Assembly: GCA_042408445.1 (NCBI GenBank)
Contig: JBHORC010000038.1
Location: 118,872-182,871, forward strand
Direction: 5' to 3'
Source of the DNA: CF-46 sp042408445
GTDB taxonomy: Bacteria > Chloroflexota > Limnocylindria > Limnocylindrales > CSP1-4
Length of the DNA stretch: 64,000 bases
Below are positions 32,767 through 42,355 of this stretch, one piece after another. A program made the position numbers and the translations under genes. Every line of letters starts with the position of its first letter. The first letter of the stretch is position 1. The notes beneath the pieces are model-generated. The model searched no databases. It saw only the letters and a list, made by a program, of their open reading frames with translations, and was not told the DNA's origin.

Positions 32767-35175
32767 TCAGGCGTCGTCGCCGTCGCCGTCCAGCGATCGC
32801 AGCCAGTTGTCCGGGCCGTAGATCTGCCGCGGCGTCGCCGGATTCCGGGGGTCCTGGGGACCGACGATCCCGTACCGCTCCAGCTCGTCGATGACCCGGC
32901 TGGCCCGCGCGAAGCCCAGCTTCAGCTTCGTCTGGAGCATCGAGGTGCTCGCCCGCTGCGACGCCATCACGAGCTCCGCGGCCGGCACGGTCATCTCGTC
33001 GACGCCGTACTTGCGGAGCCAGCCGAACTGGCCGCCATCGCCGCCGTTGCCGTCCTCCGAGTCGCCGAAGGCGAGGATGTCCTCGTCGTAGAACGTCCGG
33101 CCACCCGTCTGGTCGAGCCAGTGGCGGGTCACCTCGGTGACCTCCTTGTCGCCGACGAAGACGCCCTGCATTCGGACGGGTCGAGGCAGGTCCACCGGCT
33201 GGTAGAGCATGTCGCCACGGCCGATGAGGTCCTCCGCGCCGGGAGCGTCGAGGACGGTCCGCGAGTCGACCATCGATGCCATCGCGAACGCGATTCGGGA
33301 TGGAACGTTCGCCTTGATCAGCCCTGTGACGACGTTGACCGACGGTCGCTGCGTCGCGAGGACGAGGTGGATGCCGACGGCCCGCGCCTTCTGGGCGATC
33401 TTCACGATCGGGTCCTCGACCTTCCGGCCCTCGCGCATGATCAGGTCGGCGAGCTCGTCGATGATCAGGACGATGTACGGCATCCGCTCCTCGTCGCCGT
33501 CGTCGTTGACGATCTCCGGGCGGGCGTTGAACGCGGCGATGTTCCGGACGGAGTGGGCGGCGAGCGTCTTGTAGCGCTCCTCCATCTCGCGGACCGCCCA
33601 GTTCAGGACGGCCTTGGCCTCGTTCGGCTCGACGATCACGTGCTGGAGGAGATGCGGCAGGCCGTCGTACGGGGCGAGCTCGACGCGCTTCAGATCGACG
33701 AGGATCAGCCGCACGTCGTCCGGCCGGGCGCGCATGAGGATACTCGTGATCAGGGCGTTGACGCAGACGCTCTTGCCGGAGCCCGTCGCGCCCGCGACGA
33801 GGAGATGGGGCATCTTGGCGAGATCGACCGCGTAGGCCGTGCCCGAGACGTCGCGGCCGAGGGCGAACGTCAGGGGGCTCGTCGCTTCGAGCATCTTGCT
33901 CTCCTCGACGAGCGGCCGGAAGCCGACGATCTCGCTGATCGAGTTCGGGATCTCGATGCCGACCCGATCCTTGCCCGGGATCGGCGCCTCGATCCGGATC
34001 GAGCGGGCCTTCAGGGCCATCGCCAGGTCGTCGGCGAGCGCCTCGATCCGGGACAGCTTGACGTGGTGCTGGGGCTTGACCTCGTACTGCGTCACGACCG
34101 GCCCGGAGTTGACCTTCACGACCTCGGCCGGGATCGCGAAGCTGAGGAGCTTCTCCTCGATCCGGCGGCTGTTCGACTCGTGGTCGACGCCGGCCCCGAC
34201 GCGCGGTGCGGGTCGCGGATCCAGGAGCTCGATCGGCGGCAGCGTCCAGTCGATCGCCTGGAGGCTCTCCAGCGCCGTCACCGCAACCGCCGTCGCCGTG
34301 GCCGTCGCCGCACCGCCGCCGTCCGTCACCGGCCCGCGGGCGCGGCGGCTCGTCACTCCCTCGCCCACCCCGGTCCAGACCGTCTGGCTCATCGGCGGCG
34401 GCCCCCCGCCGATCGCCGGCTCGTCGAGGATGCTGGCCGCCGCGACACCCGGCCCGACGGGCTCGAGACGGGACGGGGCGACGGGACGGCCGGCGTCCGT
34501 TGCCGGGCCCGCGGCCGCTGCCTTCTCGCCGTTCCTGGCCGCCCGCGCGGGCTTCGCGGCGTCCGCCCCGGGCTCGCGGCGCAGGGATGCCGCGGCGGTC
34601 AGCCCGAGCCAGCGGGCACTGCCGGTGAGCGGCCGGACGAGCTCCCGGAGCTGGAGGTTGAAGGCGAGCATCAGGCCGATCGCGAGGATCGCGAGGCAGA
34701 TGACGAACGCGCCGGGACCGGTGAGGAGCGGCTCGAGCAGCGAGGCAAGGAACCGCCCGATCCGCCCGCCGCCACGCTCGCTGCCGAGGACGTTGACGTC
34801 CAGCACCTCGAACGCACCGAGGAAGCCGACAAACGCGAGCGCGATCCCCGCGATCGTGGCGCCCCAGCCGGAGCCCGGACGCTTGCCGGGTCCCCACTCG
34901 AGATACCAGCCCGCCGCGAGGAGCAGGAACGGCACGAGCCAGCGGCCGGTCTCGAACCACGGCGCGATCGAGTCGCGCCACCAGTCGGTCAGCGCGCCCT
35001 GGCCCGGCAGGGCGAGGGCGATGAGCGTGACTGCGCCAAGGACGAGGAAGCAGATCCCGACCATCGATCGCGCGACGTCCGGCGGGATCCTCGGCAGGGC
35101 GAGCGCGGGGAGGGAGCTTCCGGTCGACCGACGACGGCTCGGCGGCCGTCGCGTCGTCCGACGTCGGGTCGCCAC
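32767..35175 (-). CDS. ftsK: FtsK/SpoIIIE family DNA translocase
   Basis: The 802-residue protein has four N-terminal transmembrane helices (residues 35-180), an Ala/Pro-rich linker, and a C-terminal motor. Walker A is AGATGSGKS (461-469), Walker B is near LILVDLKRVEL, and the end contains the winged-helix gamma domain (LKLGFARASRVIDELERYGIVG). FtsK pumps DNA at the division septum during chromosome segregation. It begins one base after the RNase J stop codon, so the two genes are cotranscribed. Confidence 0.95.
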   Translation of the reverse strand: MATRRRTTRRPPSRRRSTGSSLPALALPRIPPDVARSMVGICFLVLGAVTLIALALPGQGALTDWWRDSIAPWFETGRWLVPFLLLAAGWYLEWGPGKRPGSGWGATIAGIALAFVGFLGAFEVLDVNVLGSERGGGRIGRFLASLLEPLLTGPGAFVICLAILAIGLMLAFNLQLRELVRPLTGSARWLGLTAAASLRREPGADAAKPARAARNGEKAAAAGPATDAGRPVAPSRLEPVGPGVAAASILDEPAIGGGPPPMSQTVWTGVGEGVTSRRARGPVTDGGGAATATATAVAVTALESLQAIDWTLPPIELLDPRPAPRVGAGVDHESNSRRIEEKLLSFAIPAEVVKVNSGPVVTQYEVKPQHHVKLSRIEALADDLAMALKARSIRIEAPIPGKDRVGIEIPNSISEIVGFRPLVEESKMLEATSPLTFALGRDVSGTAYAVDLAKMPHLLVAGATGSGKSVCVNALITSILMRARPDDVRLILVDLKRVELAPYDGLPHLLQHVIVEPNEAKAVLNWAVREMEERYKTLAAHSVRNIAAFNARPEIVNDDGDEERMPYIVLIIDELADLIMREGRKVEDPIVKIAQKARAVGIHLVLATQRPSVNVVTGLIKANVPSRIAFAMASMVDSRTVLDAPGAEDLIGRGDMLYQPVDLPRPVRMQGVFVGDKEVTEVTRHWLDQTGGRTFYDEDILAFGDSEDGNGGDGGQFGWLRKYGVDEMTVPAAELVMASQRASTSMLQTKLKLGFARASRVIDELERYGIVGPQDPRNPATPRQIYGPDNWLRSLDGDGDDA

Positions 35176-35176
35176 G

Positions 35177-36844
35177 TCAGACTTCGACCACGACGGGGAA
35201 GACCATCGGCCGCCGCTTCGTCTGCTCGTAGAGGAAGCGCGACACGCCGTCCTTGATCTGGCTCTTCAGCAGGGCGATCTCGCTGATGTGGTCGCCCGGG
35301 TTCTGGACCGACGTGAGGATCCGCTCGATCGCCTCGGCGATCATCGGATCCGCCTCGTTCAGGTCGGCGAAGCCGCGGGTGATGATCTCCGGCCGGCCGA
35401 TGACGTTGCCGGTCTGCTTGTCGACGGTCACGACGACGAGGAACATCCCGTCGTTCGCCAGGGCTCGGCGGTCGCGCAGGACGATCTCGCCGACCTCGCC
35501 GACGGACAGGCCGTCGACGAACACGTAGCCCGCCGGGACGGGCTGACCGCGCCGCGCGACGCCGTCCTCGTCGATCTCGATCGGCTGGCCGTTCTCGATG
35601 ATGAAGACGTTCTCGGGGGCAACACCGGTCTCGATCGCCAGGCGGCCGTGCTGGACCTGCATCCGGAACTCGCCGTGGATCGGGATGAAGTACTTCGGCT
35701 TCGTCAGCCCGAGCATCAGCTTGAGCTCTTCCTGGCTGGCGTGGCCGGAGACGTGGGCCCGCTTGATCGTGTGGTAGTAGACGTTCGCGCCGGCCTTGAA
35801 GAGGTTGTCGATCGTCCGGCTGACGTACTCCTCGTTGCCGGGGATCGGGCTCGCGCTCACGATCACCGTATCGCCGGGCTGGATCTCGACGAAGCGGTGA
35901 TCGCGGTTCGCCATCCGGGCGAGGCCGGACATCGGCTCGCCCTGGGCGCCGGTCGTGGCGATGACGATCTTGTCGTCCGGGACGTCGTTGATCTTGTCCT
36001 TCGCGACCATCCGCGACGGCTCGTACGTCAGGTAGCCGAGGTCGGTCGCGATCCGGGTGTTCTGCTCCATCGACCGGCCGATCACGGCGACCTTCCGATC
36101 GAAGTCCGTGGCGGCGTCGATGACCTGCTGGATCCGGGCGATGTTGCTTGCGAACGTCGCGACGATCACGCGGCCCTTGAGTGGCTCCATGATCTCCCGG
36201 AACGCCTCGCCGACCGTTCGCTCCGACGGTGTGTAGCCGGGGTTCTCGGCGCGGGTCGAGTCCGACAGCAGGCAGACGACGCCCTCGGCACCCATGCGGG
36301 CGAGGATCGCGAAGTCCGAGAGCTTGCCGTCGACCGGGGTGTGGTCGAACTTGAAGTCGCCGGTGTGGACGACGACGCCGGCCGGCGTCCGGAGGGCGAT
36401 GCCCATCGCGTCCGGGATCGAGTGGCCGATCCGGAACGCGACGACGCCGAACGGGCCGATCTGGATCTCGTCGCCGGGCTCCAGCGCGATCAGCGGATTG
36501 TTGTGGAGCTTGTGCTCCTTGATCTTGTTGCCGAGCAGGCCACGGGCGAGCGTCGAGGCGTAGATCGGGACGCCCGGAAAGTCCGGCAGGACGTAGGGCA
36601 GGCCGCCGACGTGATCCTCGTGCGCGTGGGTGATCAGGAACGCCCGGACGTGGTCCTTGCGCTCACGGAGGTAGGTGATGTCGGGCACGACGAGGTCGAT
36701 GCCGAACATCTCCTCGTCCGGGAACATGAGCCCGCAGTCGATGACGACGATGTCGTCGCCGTACTCGAACACGTACATGTTCTTGCCGATCTCGCCGACG
36801 CCGCCGAGCGGGATGATCCGGAGAACCGGCTTGGAATTGGCCAT
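35177..36844 (-). CDS. rnj: Ribonuclease J
   Basis: The 555-residue protein is a metallo-beta-lactamase/beta-CASP ribonuclease. The metal site THAHEDHVGG (His73, His75, Asp77, His78) is intact, and later motifs include the SGHASQEELK block and IHGEFRM. RNase J has 5'-3' exonuclease and endonuclease activity and is central to mRNA decay and rRNA maturation. The start is ATG at 36844. Together with the exonuclease-bearing PNPase and NrnA, the window encodes several steps of RNA turnover. Confidence 0.96.
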   Translation of the reverse strand: MANSKPVLRIIPLGGVGEIGKNMYVFEYGDDIVVIDCGLMFPDEEMFGIDLVVPDITYLRERKDHVRAFLITHAHEDHVGGLPYVLPDFPGVPIYASTLARGLLGNKIKEHKLHNNPLIALEPGDEIQIGPFGVVAFRIGHSIPDAMGIALRTPAGVVVHTGDFKFDHTPVDGKLSDFAILARMGAEGVVCLLSDSTRAENPGYTPSERTVGEAFREIMEPLKGRVIVATFASNIARIQQVIDAATDFDRKVAVIGRSMEQNTRIATDLGYLTYEPSRMVAKDKINDVPDDKIVIATTGAQGEPMSGLARMANRDHRFVEIQPGDTVIVSASPIPGNEEYVSRTIDNLFKAGANVYYHTIKRAHVSGHASQEELKLMLGLTKPKYFIPIHGEFRMQVQHGRLAIETGVAPENVFIIENGQPIEIDEDGVARRGQPVPAGYVFVDGLSVGEVGEIVLRDRRALANDGMFLVVVTVDKQTGNVIGRPEIITRGFADLNEADPMIAEAIERILTSVQNPGDHISEIALLKSQIKDGVSRFLYEQTKRRPMVFPVVVEV

Positions 36845-36882
36845 CAGGTGATGTGGTCTCGTTTCGTGGTTGGTTGGATGGG

Positions 36883-37632
36883 TCAGAAGAAGGTTGGGTC
36901 CGCGACGTCGGCCACGCCGGTCGCGGTCAGGAGTGGTTCGCGGACGCCTTCCGCCGCGCGCGGATCGAGGGGTTGGGTGGCCTGGCGCGGTTCCGCGTCA
37001 ACGCCCGGGATCGCCTCGTCTCGATCTCGATTGCGCTCGCGCCGGGCCCGCGACTCGAGCAGGGCGCCCGGTGCGTGGCCGATGTCCGCGTAGCTCTCCC
37101 GCTCGATCGCCGGCGTCCGGAGCGCCGCGGCCGGGTGATACATCGCGAGGACGGTCGCATCGGCGGCGCCAGTGGCCGGATCGACCGCGGCGGTCGTCCC
37201 GTGAACCTGCGAGATCCGGGCGCCGGGCACGAACCGGGCCATCGAATGGCGGCCCAGCGTCACGACCAGGGCCGGATCGAGGACCTCGAGCTGGCGATGG
37301 AGGTAGGGCGCACAGGCAGCGACCTCGTCCGGCTCGGGGTCGCGGTTGTCCGGCGGGCGGCACTTCACGACGTTCGTGATGAACACGTCCTCGCGTCGCC
37401 ACTCGATCGAGCCGAGCAGCTTCACGAGCAGATCGCCGGCGCGCCCGATGAACGGCCGGCCAAGACGGTCCTCGTTGAAGCCCGGTCCCTCGCCGACGAA
37501 GACGACCTCGGTGTCCGGGCTCCCCTCCCCCGGGACGGCGTTCGTCCGCGTCCCGGCCAATCGGCAGCTCGTGCAGGCCCGGACCTCCGTGGCGATCGCT
37601 TCGAGTGCCGTCCGACGCTCGTCAGGCGTCAC
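36883..37632 (-). CDS. Type 4 uracil-DNA glycosylase
   Basis: The 249-residue protein has the family 4 motifs GEGPGFNEDRLGRPFIGRAG, ITNVVKCRPPDNRDP and MYHPAAALR. Four cysteines that hold the [4Fe-4S] cluster are present: Cys20 and Cys23 (CTSC), Cys91 and Cys107. It removes uracil from DNA in base-excision repair. The C-terminal 60 residues are charged and probably disordered. The GTG at 37632 overlaps the asd stop codon as GTGA. Confidence 0.93.
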   Translation of the reverse strand: MTPDERRTALEAIATEVRACTSCRLAGTRTNAVPGEGSPDTEVVFVGEGPGFNEDRLGRPFIGRAGDLLVKLLGSIEWRREDVFITNVVKCRPPDNRDPEPDEVAACAPYLHRQLEVLDPALVVTLGRHSMARFVPGARISQVHGTTAAVDPATGAADATVLAMYHPAAALRTPAIERESYADIGHAPGALLESRARRERNRDRDEAIPGVDAEPRQATQPLDPRAAEGVREPLLTATGVADVADPTFF

Positions 37633-38729
37633 GCTCCCGCCCCGATTGCCGCTCCCTCGGGAGCGCGGGGGGCAGCGCCCCGAGCAGCTGCCGACCGAAC
37701 CCAGCCGCGCTCGATGAGGACTTCGGCGATCTGGACCGCATTCGTCGCGGCGCCCTTTCGGAGATTGTCCGAAACGACCCAGAACGCGAGCCCGCGGTCG
37801 CCGTCGATCGAGGCGTCCTGGCGGACCCGGCCGACATAGATCTCGTCGCTGCCGGCCGCGTCGATCGCGAGCGGGTAGGTGGACGTCGAGGGGTCGTCGC
37901 GGACGACGACGCCCGGCACCTGGCCGAACAGCTGCCGAGCGCGGTCCGGCGTGATCGGCTCACGCGTCTCGACATGCACCGCTTCCGAGTGGGCGACGAA
38001 CACCGGCACGCGGACCGCGGTGCACGAGACGCGGAGATCCGGCAGGTGGAGGATCTTCCGGCTCTCGGTGACGACCTTCCATTCCTCCTTCGTGTAGCCG
38101 CTCGGAAGGAACACGTCGACCTGCGGCAGGGCGTTGAACGCAATCTGGTGGGGATAGACCGAGACGTCCTTCGGCTCGCCCGCGACGTGGGCCCGGACCT
38201 GCTCGTCGAGCTCGCGGATCGCCTTGCCGCCGGTGCCGGACACCGCCTGGTACGTGTCGACCACAACGCGCTCCAGCCCGACGCTGTCGCGAAGCGCCAT
38301 CAGCACCGGGACGAGCTGCATCGTCGAGCAGTTCGGGTTGGCGATGATCCCGGCGTGGGTCTCGAGATCGTCCGGGTTCACCTGGCTCACGACGAGCGGA
38401 ACCTCGGGATCCATCCGCCAGGCCGAGCTGTTGTCGATGACGGTCGCCCCGCGGGCCGCGGCCAGCGGAGCCAGCTCGCGGGATGCGTCACCACCCGCGG
38501 AGAAGAGGGCGATGTCGACGCCCTCGAACGCGGCCGCGTCCGCGACGCGCACCTCGCGATCCGTCCCGTCGACGGAAACCGTCCGCCCCGCCGATCGCTC
38601 GGAGGCGAGCAGACGCAGCTCGCCGACGGGAAGCTCCCGCTCGAGGAGAACCTGGATCATCGTCCGCCCGACGGCGCCGGTGGCGCCGACGACCGCGACG
38701 GTGAGGTGCTGGCGTGTCATGTCGGGCAT
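37629..38729 (-). CDS. asd: Aspartate-semialdehyde dehydrogenase
   Basis: The 366-residue enzyme has the NADP loop VVGATGAVG, the VIDNSSAWRM segment and the active-site cysteine in ANPNCSTMQL. It makes L-aspartate semialdehyde for lysine, diaminopimelate, threonine and methionine synthesis, and so supports the cell wall. The two possible starts are ATG at 38729 and ATG at 38720. A TGGTATACT extended -10 lies about 40 bases upstream. The gene overlaps the uracil-DNA glycosylase gene by 4 bases. Confidence 0.95.
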   Translation of the reverse strand: MPDMTRQHLTVAVVGATGAVGRTMIQVLLERELPVGELRLLASERSAGRTVSVDGTDREVRVADAAAFEGVDIALFSAGGDASRELAPLAAARGATVIDNSSAWRMDPEVPLVVSQVNPDDLETHAGIIANPNCSTMQLVPVLMALRDSVGLERVVVDTYQAVSGTGGKAIRELDEQVRAHVAGEPKDVSVYPHQIAFNALPQVDVFLPSGYTKEEWKVVTESRKILHLPDLRVSCTAVRVPVFVAHSEAVHVETREPITPDRARQLFGQVPGVVVRDDPSTSTYPLAIDAAGSDEIYVGRVRQDASIDGDRGLAFWVVSDNLRKGAATNAVQIAEVLIERGWVRSAAARGAAPRAPEGAAIGAGA

Positions 38730-38766
38730 GGCTCCGCAGTCACGGTCGCTGGCTGGGCACCGCGGG

Positions 38767-38775
38767 AGTATACCA
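38767..38775 (-). promoter_or_regulatory. Extended -10 promoter of asd
   Basis: Read on the minus strand this is TGGTATACT, an extended -10 element, followed by the G+C-rich CCCGCGG. It lies 38 bases upstream of the asd ATG, giving a leader of about 30 bases. No good -35 hexamer is visible. Confidence 0.5.
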
Positions 38776-38780
38776 GCGGC

Positions 38781-39269
38781 CTACCGGCCCTCCGGCTCGC
38801 GCTGCCGCCGCGCCGGCTCGCGCTGCCGCCGCTCCATCCAGCGCTCCGGCGCCACGATCCGATCGAACCCGAACCGCCGATACAGCTCGTGCGCGTCACG
38901 GGTGGCGAGCGCGAGCCGCCGCAACCCCCGGATCTCGGGCTCGTCGACGATCGCCTGCATCAGGAGGCTGCCGATCCCCTGGCCGCGCTGCTCCTCGTCG
39001 ACGAAGACGTCGCAGATCCAGCCGAACGTCACGCGATCCGTGACGACCCGGGCAAACCCGACCTGGCGGTCGCCGATGAACGCCCCGAAGCACATCGAGC
39101 CGGCGACCGCCGCCTCCACCTGCTCCCGCGTCCGGCCGAGCGCCCAGTAGGCCCGCTCGGAGAGCGCGGCGTGGAGCCAGTCCAGATCGAGATCGGCTCG
39201 ATCCGTGCTGATCCGGACGCCGGACGACCCCGACCCGTCGCCGGACAGCTGCTCGTGCCTCCCGGTCAA
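38781..39269 (-). CDS. GNAT family N-acetyltransferase
   Basis: The product has 162 residues. The GNAT core is clear: ICDVFVDEEQRGQGIGSLLM contains the acetyl-CoA-binding loop (RGQGIG), and LALATRDAHELYRRFGF is the motif B helix. Substrate unknown; this subgroup is common in many bacteria. The frame continues upstream into the secreted-protein gene, so I chose the TTG at 39269 as the first usable start outside it. The C terminus has two copies of an Arg-Gln-Arg-Glu-Pro repeat. Confidence 0.78.
   Translation of the reverse strand: MTGRHEQLSGDGSGSSGVRISTDRADLDLDWLHAALSERAYWALGRTREQVEAAVAGSMCFGAFIGDRQVGFARVVTDRVTFGWICDVFVDEEQRGQGIGSLLMQAIVDEPEIRGLRRLALATRDAHELYRRFGFDRIVAPERWMERRQREPARRQREPEGR
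38792..38831. repeat. 21-bp direct repeat in acetyltransferase gene
   Basis: A 19-base sequence starting CCGGCTCGCGC is repeated at 38792-38810 and 38813-38831. It encodes the repeated heptapeptide at the C terminus of the GNAT protein. Confidence 0.8.
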
Positions 39270-39289
39270 GCTCGCCGCACCATCCTCTG

Positions 39290-40433
39290 CTACTGGTAGT
39301 AGCCGGTGACGTCGAAGATCAGCTGGGTCGTCTTGCCCCCGCCGGCCTTGTACACGAGCCACAGCCCGCCGTCGACGTCGAGCGGGACGGTCACGCCGTT
39401 CGCCCGCACATCACCGACCGGGAAGTTGAGCGTCGACGTTGTCGGCGACGCGTTGGACACGGTCGTGATCGAGGCGTACCCGGCGGCGGTCTGCCCCACG
39501 ACCGTGAGGTTGCCGGTCAGCGCGGCCGCGTCGAGCGGAACCTCCGCCCGTCCGGCGACCGTGACCTCGCGCGGCGCGTTCGCCGCGAAGGCGCCGGTGA
39601 GTCCGGTTGCGAGGACGCCGGCTCGCGTGTCCATCGCTCGGCCGGGCGGGACCGGGTAGAAGAGCAGACCCCCGGGGTCCGAGCTGTAGTACCCGGTGAT
39701 ATCGAGGATGACGTTCGCCGAGCCGCTCGGAGCCTTGTACACGACCGAGAGGTCGCCACTGCCGTCCAGCTGGGCCGACACCCCGTTCGCACGCACATCG
39801 CCGACCGGGAAGTTGAGCGTCGACGTGCCCGGGGACGACGTGGGTGTTGGCGTGATCGAGACGTACCCGGCGAGCGTCTGACCGACGACCGTCAGGTTGC
39901 CGGTGATCGCGACCGCGTCGGCCGGGATCCCGTGAGCGCCGGCGACGCTCAGGGTCTGGGGCACGTTGGCCGCGAGCGTCGTCGGCGTGCCGATGTGCGT
40001 CGCGGGCCGGGTGTCCATCACGCGGACCGGCGCCAGTGGGGCGTAGGTGGCGTTGGTGTCCTCGGCGAGGAAATAGCCCGTGATGTCGACGACGACGTGC
40101 GACCTGCTGCCTCCGGCCCCTTTCCACACCGCCGCCAGCTTCCCGTTTCCGGCGAGCGGGACCGTGAAGTTGTTCGCGCGGACGTCGCCGACCGGCACGT
40201 TGATCGTGGAGCTGGTCGGGTTCGCCGTCGGGAGTGGGGTCAGAGCGATGTAGCCCGGCGCCGTCTGTCCGACGACGGTCACGTTCCCCGTGACGGCGAC
40301 GGCGTCGGCCGGGATGACCCCGACGCCGGCAACCGAGAAGGTCTTCGGCACGCCGGTCAGCAGCACGCCCGTGACGCCAAGCGGCGTCCGCGAATCGACC
40401 ACACGGAGCGGAGCGATCGGGACGTAGGTCGTC
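39290..40433. repeat. Three tandem copies of a roughly 380-bp coding repeat
   Basis: The repeats, roughly 39290-39667, 39668-40050 and 40051-40433, encode the three C-terminal domains of the secreted protein. The two copies nearest the C terminus share stretches of more than 20 identical bases (for example near 39410 and 39798), suggesting a recent duplication or gene conversion; the innermost copy has diverged more. Confidence 0.8.
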
Positions 40434-42187
40434 CCGACGCCCTGGTGCGCGAGCACGATCGGTGTTGCGTCGCCGACCTCTGTGGAGAAATGGCCGGGAC
40501 TCGCCGCCGCGTAGTACCCGTTCAGATGATCCGAGTCCTCGTCGAAGCCGAGGTGGATCCGGTACGTGTCGCTGCCGACTCCGGGCAGGCGGAACGTTCC
40601 GTCCGCCCCGGTGATCGCGCCACCACTCGACCCGGGGCTGAGCCCGCCGTTCCCCTCGGCGAAGACGAGGGCACCTGCAACCGGCTGGTCATCGGGTCCG
40701 GTCACCGTCCCGCTGATGCCGAGACCGGCCGGCAGCACCAGATCGATCCCCGACCGACTCGCGCTCCCGACAGTCACGGTCGTCGCGAGGTCGACGGCGA
40801 CGGCGAACCCGCCGGGGCCGAAGTAGCCGCCGATGTGGTTCCCCTCGAACGCCTGGATCACGTACCCGCTCGTCGGAACATGGCGAATCGCCCAGGACCC
40901 GTTCGGTCCTGTCGTCGTCGACATGCAGATGTCGTCGTCACAGACCTCCACGAACGCGGGAGACGTCAGCGCCCCGTCCGACCCCGTCACGTGACCGCTC
41001 ACGGTCCGCCCCGCGGGGATCGACGCATTGATGCCCGTCCGGTCCGTCCCGGCGAGCGTGACTGGCACAGAAGCGGTCGCGGACAGTGGCCCGACTCCGT
41101 TCCAGTCGCCGAGGCCCGGCAAGCTGTCGAAATCTCCTGCTGCCGCCTGGCTGAAGTGGATCTGATAATCGTCGGCCCAGAGCCCGGAGATCTGCCAGTG
41201 GCCGTCGGCGGCGATGACGACCTCGCTGGACTCGTGTTCGGCTCCGTAGGCCGCCACGCCCGCACCGTTCGCCTCGCTGCCGGTCAAGGTGCCCGAGATC
41301 CGGCGGCCGGTCGGCGCGACGATCGCGCGGCCCGTGACGTTGGCGCCCGAGACGCTGACGGTGTCGCCGGGATCGAAGAACGCCGGATCGATCGCCGTCC
41401 CGCCGGCCACCGGCCCACCCCGGAAGTTCAGCGTCGAGGGCACGCTGATCGAGAGGGTGTAGTCGTCGTCGGGAAGGGCGTGGATCGTGAAATTCCCGGC
41501 GATGTCCGTGGTGGCGCTGCCGCCCGGTCCAAACCCGCCGCCCGCCTGGGCGAACACGGAAACGTCTGCGAGCGGCACGTTGCCCGTCCCGTGGACGGAC
41601 CCGCTGATCTGATGCCCGATGAACGGGACGATGTCGAGCCCGCTCTGGCTGCCACCCGTGAGATCGATGAGCGTCGCGTTCGCGGGATCGTCGACGGGGC
41701 CGCCCGTGGAATAGAACGAGAGCGCGACGTCGGACGGATCCTCGCTCAGGATCACGAGCACGTAGTGCCCGGGCGCGAGGCCGCGAACCGCAACAGTGCC
41801 GTCATTCGCGGACTGGCCTTCCGCGAAGCATTGCTCGAGCGCCGCGTCGCAGGCGAGGACGAACACCCCGGGAAGGGGGTCGCTGCCGTCGGTGACCGTT
41901 CCGCTGATCGCGTCGCCATCGGCGACCTTGATCGAGAAGCCGGTGAGGTCGCCGGGCTGGCGCGGCGACGCGATGGCCCGAAGCGGAAGGTGCGGCCCAC
42001 GGAGCGCGGCGCCGCGATGAACCGCGGGCAGCTTTGCGTGGCGACTGACGACCACGTGGTCGCGCTGATGCGGCGCCGCGACGATCGGATCCGTCGCGAG
42101 GACCGGCGCCGCCGCTCCGACGGCAGTGGTCGCGAGCATCGCGACGAAACAGGCAACCGCAATCCGACGCGGCCGACGTCCAGCCAT
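39290..42187 (-). CDS. Large secreted protein with CNA-B-like and triplicate C-terminal domains
   Basis: The 965-residue protein begins with a signal peptide (RRPRRIAVACFVAMLATT) that ends near residue 31. Residues 90-590 hold about six carboxypeptidase-regulatory/SpaA-like beta domains, recognisable by repeated ISGTVTG-type openings. The last 380 residues are three tandem copies of a beta domain with the pattern RVMDTR, TGNLTVVGQT, FPVGDVRANG and DVTGYY. This domain is common in secreted actinobacterial proteins. No sortase motif or membrane anchor is visible. GGAGG lies 5 bases before the ATG at 42187. A role in surface adhesion or scaffolding is inferred. Confidence 0.85.
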   Translation of the reverse strand: MAGRRPRRIAVACFVAMLATTAVGAAAPVLATDPIVAAPHQRDHVVVSRHAKLPAVHRGAALRGPHLPLRAIASPRQPGDLTGFSIKVADGDAISGTVTDGSDPLPGVFVLACDAALEQCFAEGQSANDGTVAVRGLAPGHYVLVILSEDPSDVALSFYSTGGPVDDPANATLIDLTGGSQSGLDIVPFIGHQISGSVHGTGNVPLADVSVFAQAGGGFGPGGSATTDIAGNFTIHALPDDDYTLSISVPSTLNFRGGPVAGGTAIDPAFFDPGDTVSVSGANVTGRAIVAPTGRRISGTLTGSEANGAGVAAYGAEHESSEVVIAADGHWQISGLWADDYQIHFSQAAAGDFDSLPGLGDWNGVGPLSATASVPVTLAGTDRTGINASIPAGRTVSGHVTGSDGALTSPAFVEVCDDDICMSTTTGPNGSWAIRHVPTSGYVIQAFEGNHIGGYFGPGGFAVAVDLATTVTVGSASRSGIDLVLPAGLGISGTVTGPDDQPVAGALVFAEGNGGLSPGSSGGAITGADGTFRLPGVGSDTYRIHLGFDEDSDHLNGYYAAASPGHFSTEVGDATPIVLAHQGVGTTYVPIAPLRVVDSRTPLGVTGVLLTGVPKTFSVAGVGVIPADAVAVTGNVTVVGQTAPGYIALTPLPTANPTSSTINVPVGDVRANNFTVPLAGNGKLAAVWKGAGGSRSHVVVDITGYFLAEDTNATYAPLAPVRVMDTRPATHIGTPTTLAANVPQTLSVAGAHGIPADAVAITGNLTVVGQTLAGYVSITPTPTSSPGTSTLNFPVGDVRANGVSAQLDGSGDLSVVYKAPSGSANVILDITGYYSSDPGGLLFYPVPPGRAMDTRAGVLATGLTGAFAANAPREVTVAGRAEVPLDAAALTGNLTVVGQTAAGYASITTVSNASPTTSTLNFPVGDVRANGVTVPLDVDGGLWLVYKAGGGKTTQLIFDVTGYYQ

Positions 42188-42294
42188 CGATCCCTCCCCA
42201 GCCGGGTTCGCGGCGACGACATCGTCACGAATTGGGCCCCTCGGCCGAGCGAGTATAGACACCGGTCAAGCCCCTCCGACCCCGAACACGACGA

Positions 42295-42319
42295 AGCCGG
42301 CCCGCGATGCGGGCCGGCT
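42295..42319 (-). terminator. Terminator hairpin downstream of pnp
   Basis: A perfect 11-bp stem (arms 42295-42305 and 42309-42319) with a 3-base loop lies 37 bases past the pnp stop codon. The bases after it on the minus strand are TCGTCGTGTTC, so the T-tract is weak. A TATACT on the minus strand at 42252-42257, just beyond, may be the -10 element of the secreted-protein gene. Confidence 0.75.
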
Positions 42320-42355
42320 CCGACGATCTGAGTGGCGACAGCGGCGCCGGGACGA

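Noticed and set aside
31111..37093. Very long plus-strand open frames (over 1,000 codons) opposite rodZ, ftsK and RNase J
   Set aside because: They are Arg/Asp-rich translations antisense to genes with clear family motifs. High G+C content leaves few stop codons in such frames, so they are not evidence of genes.
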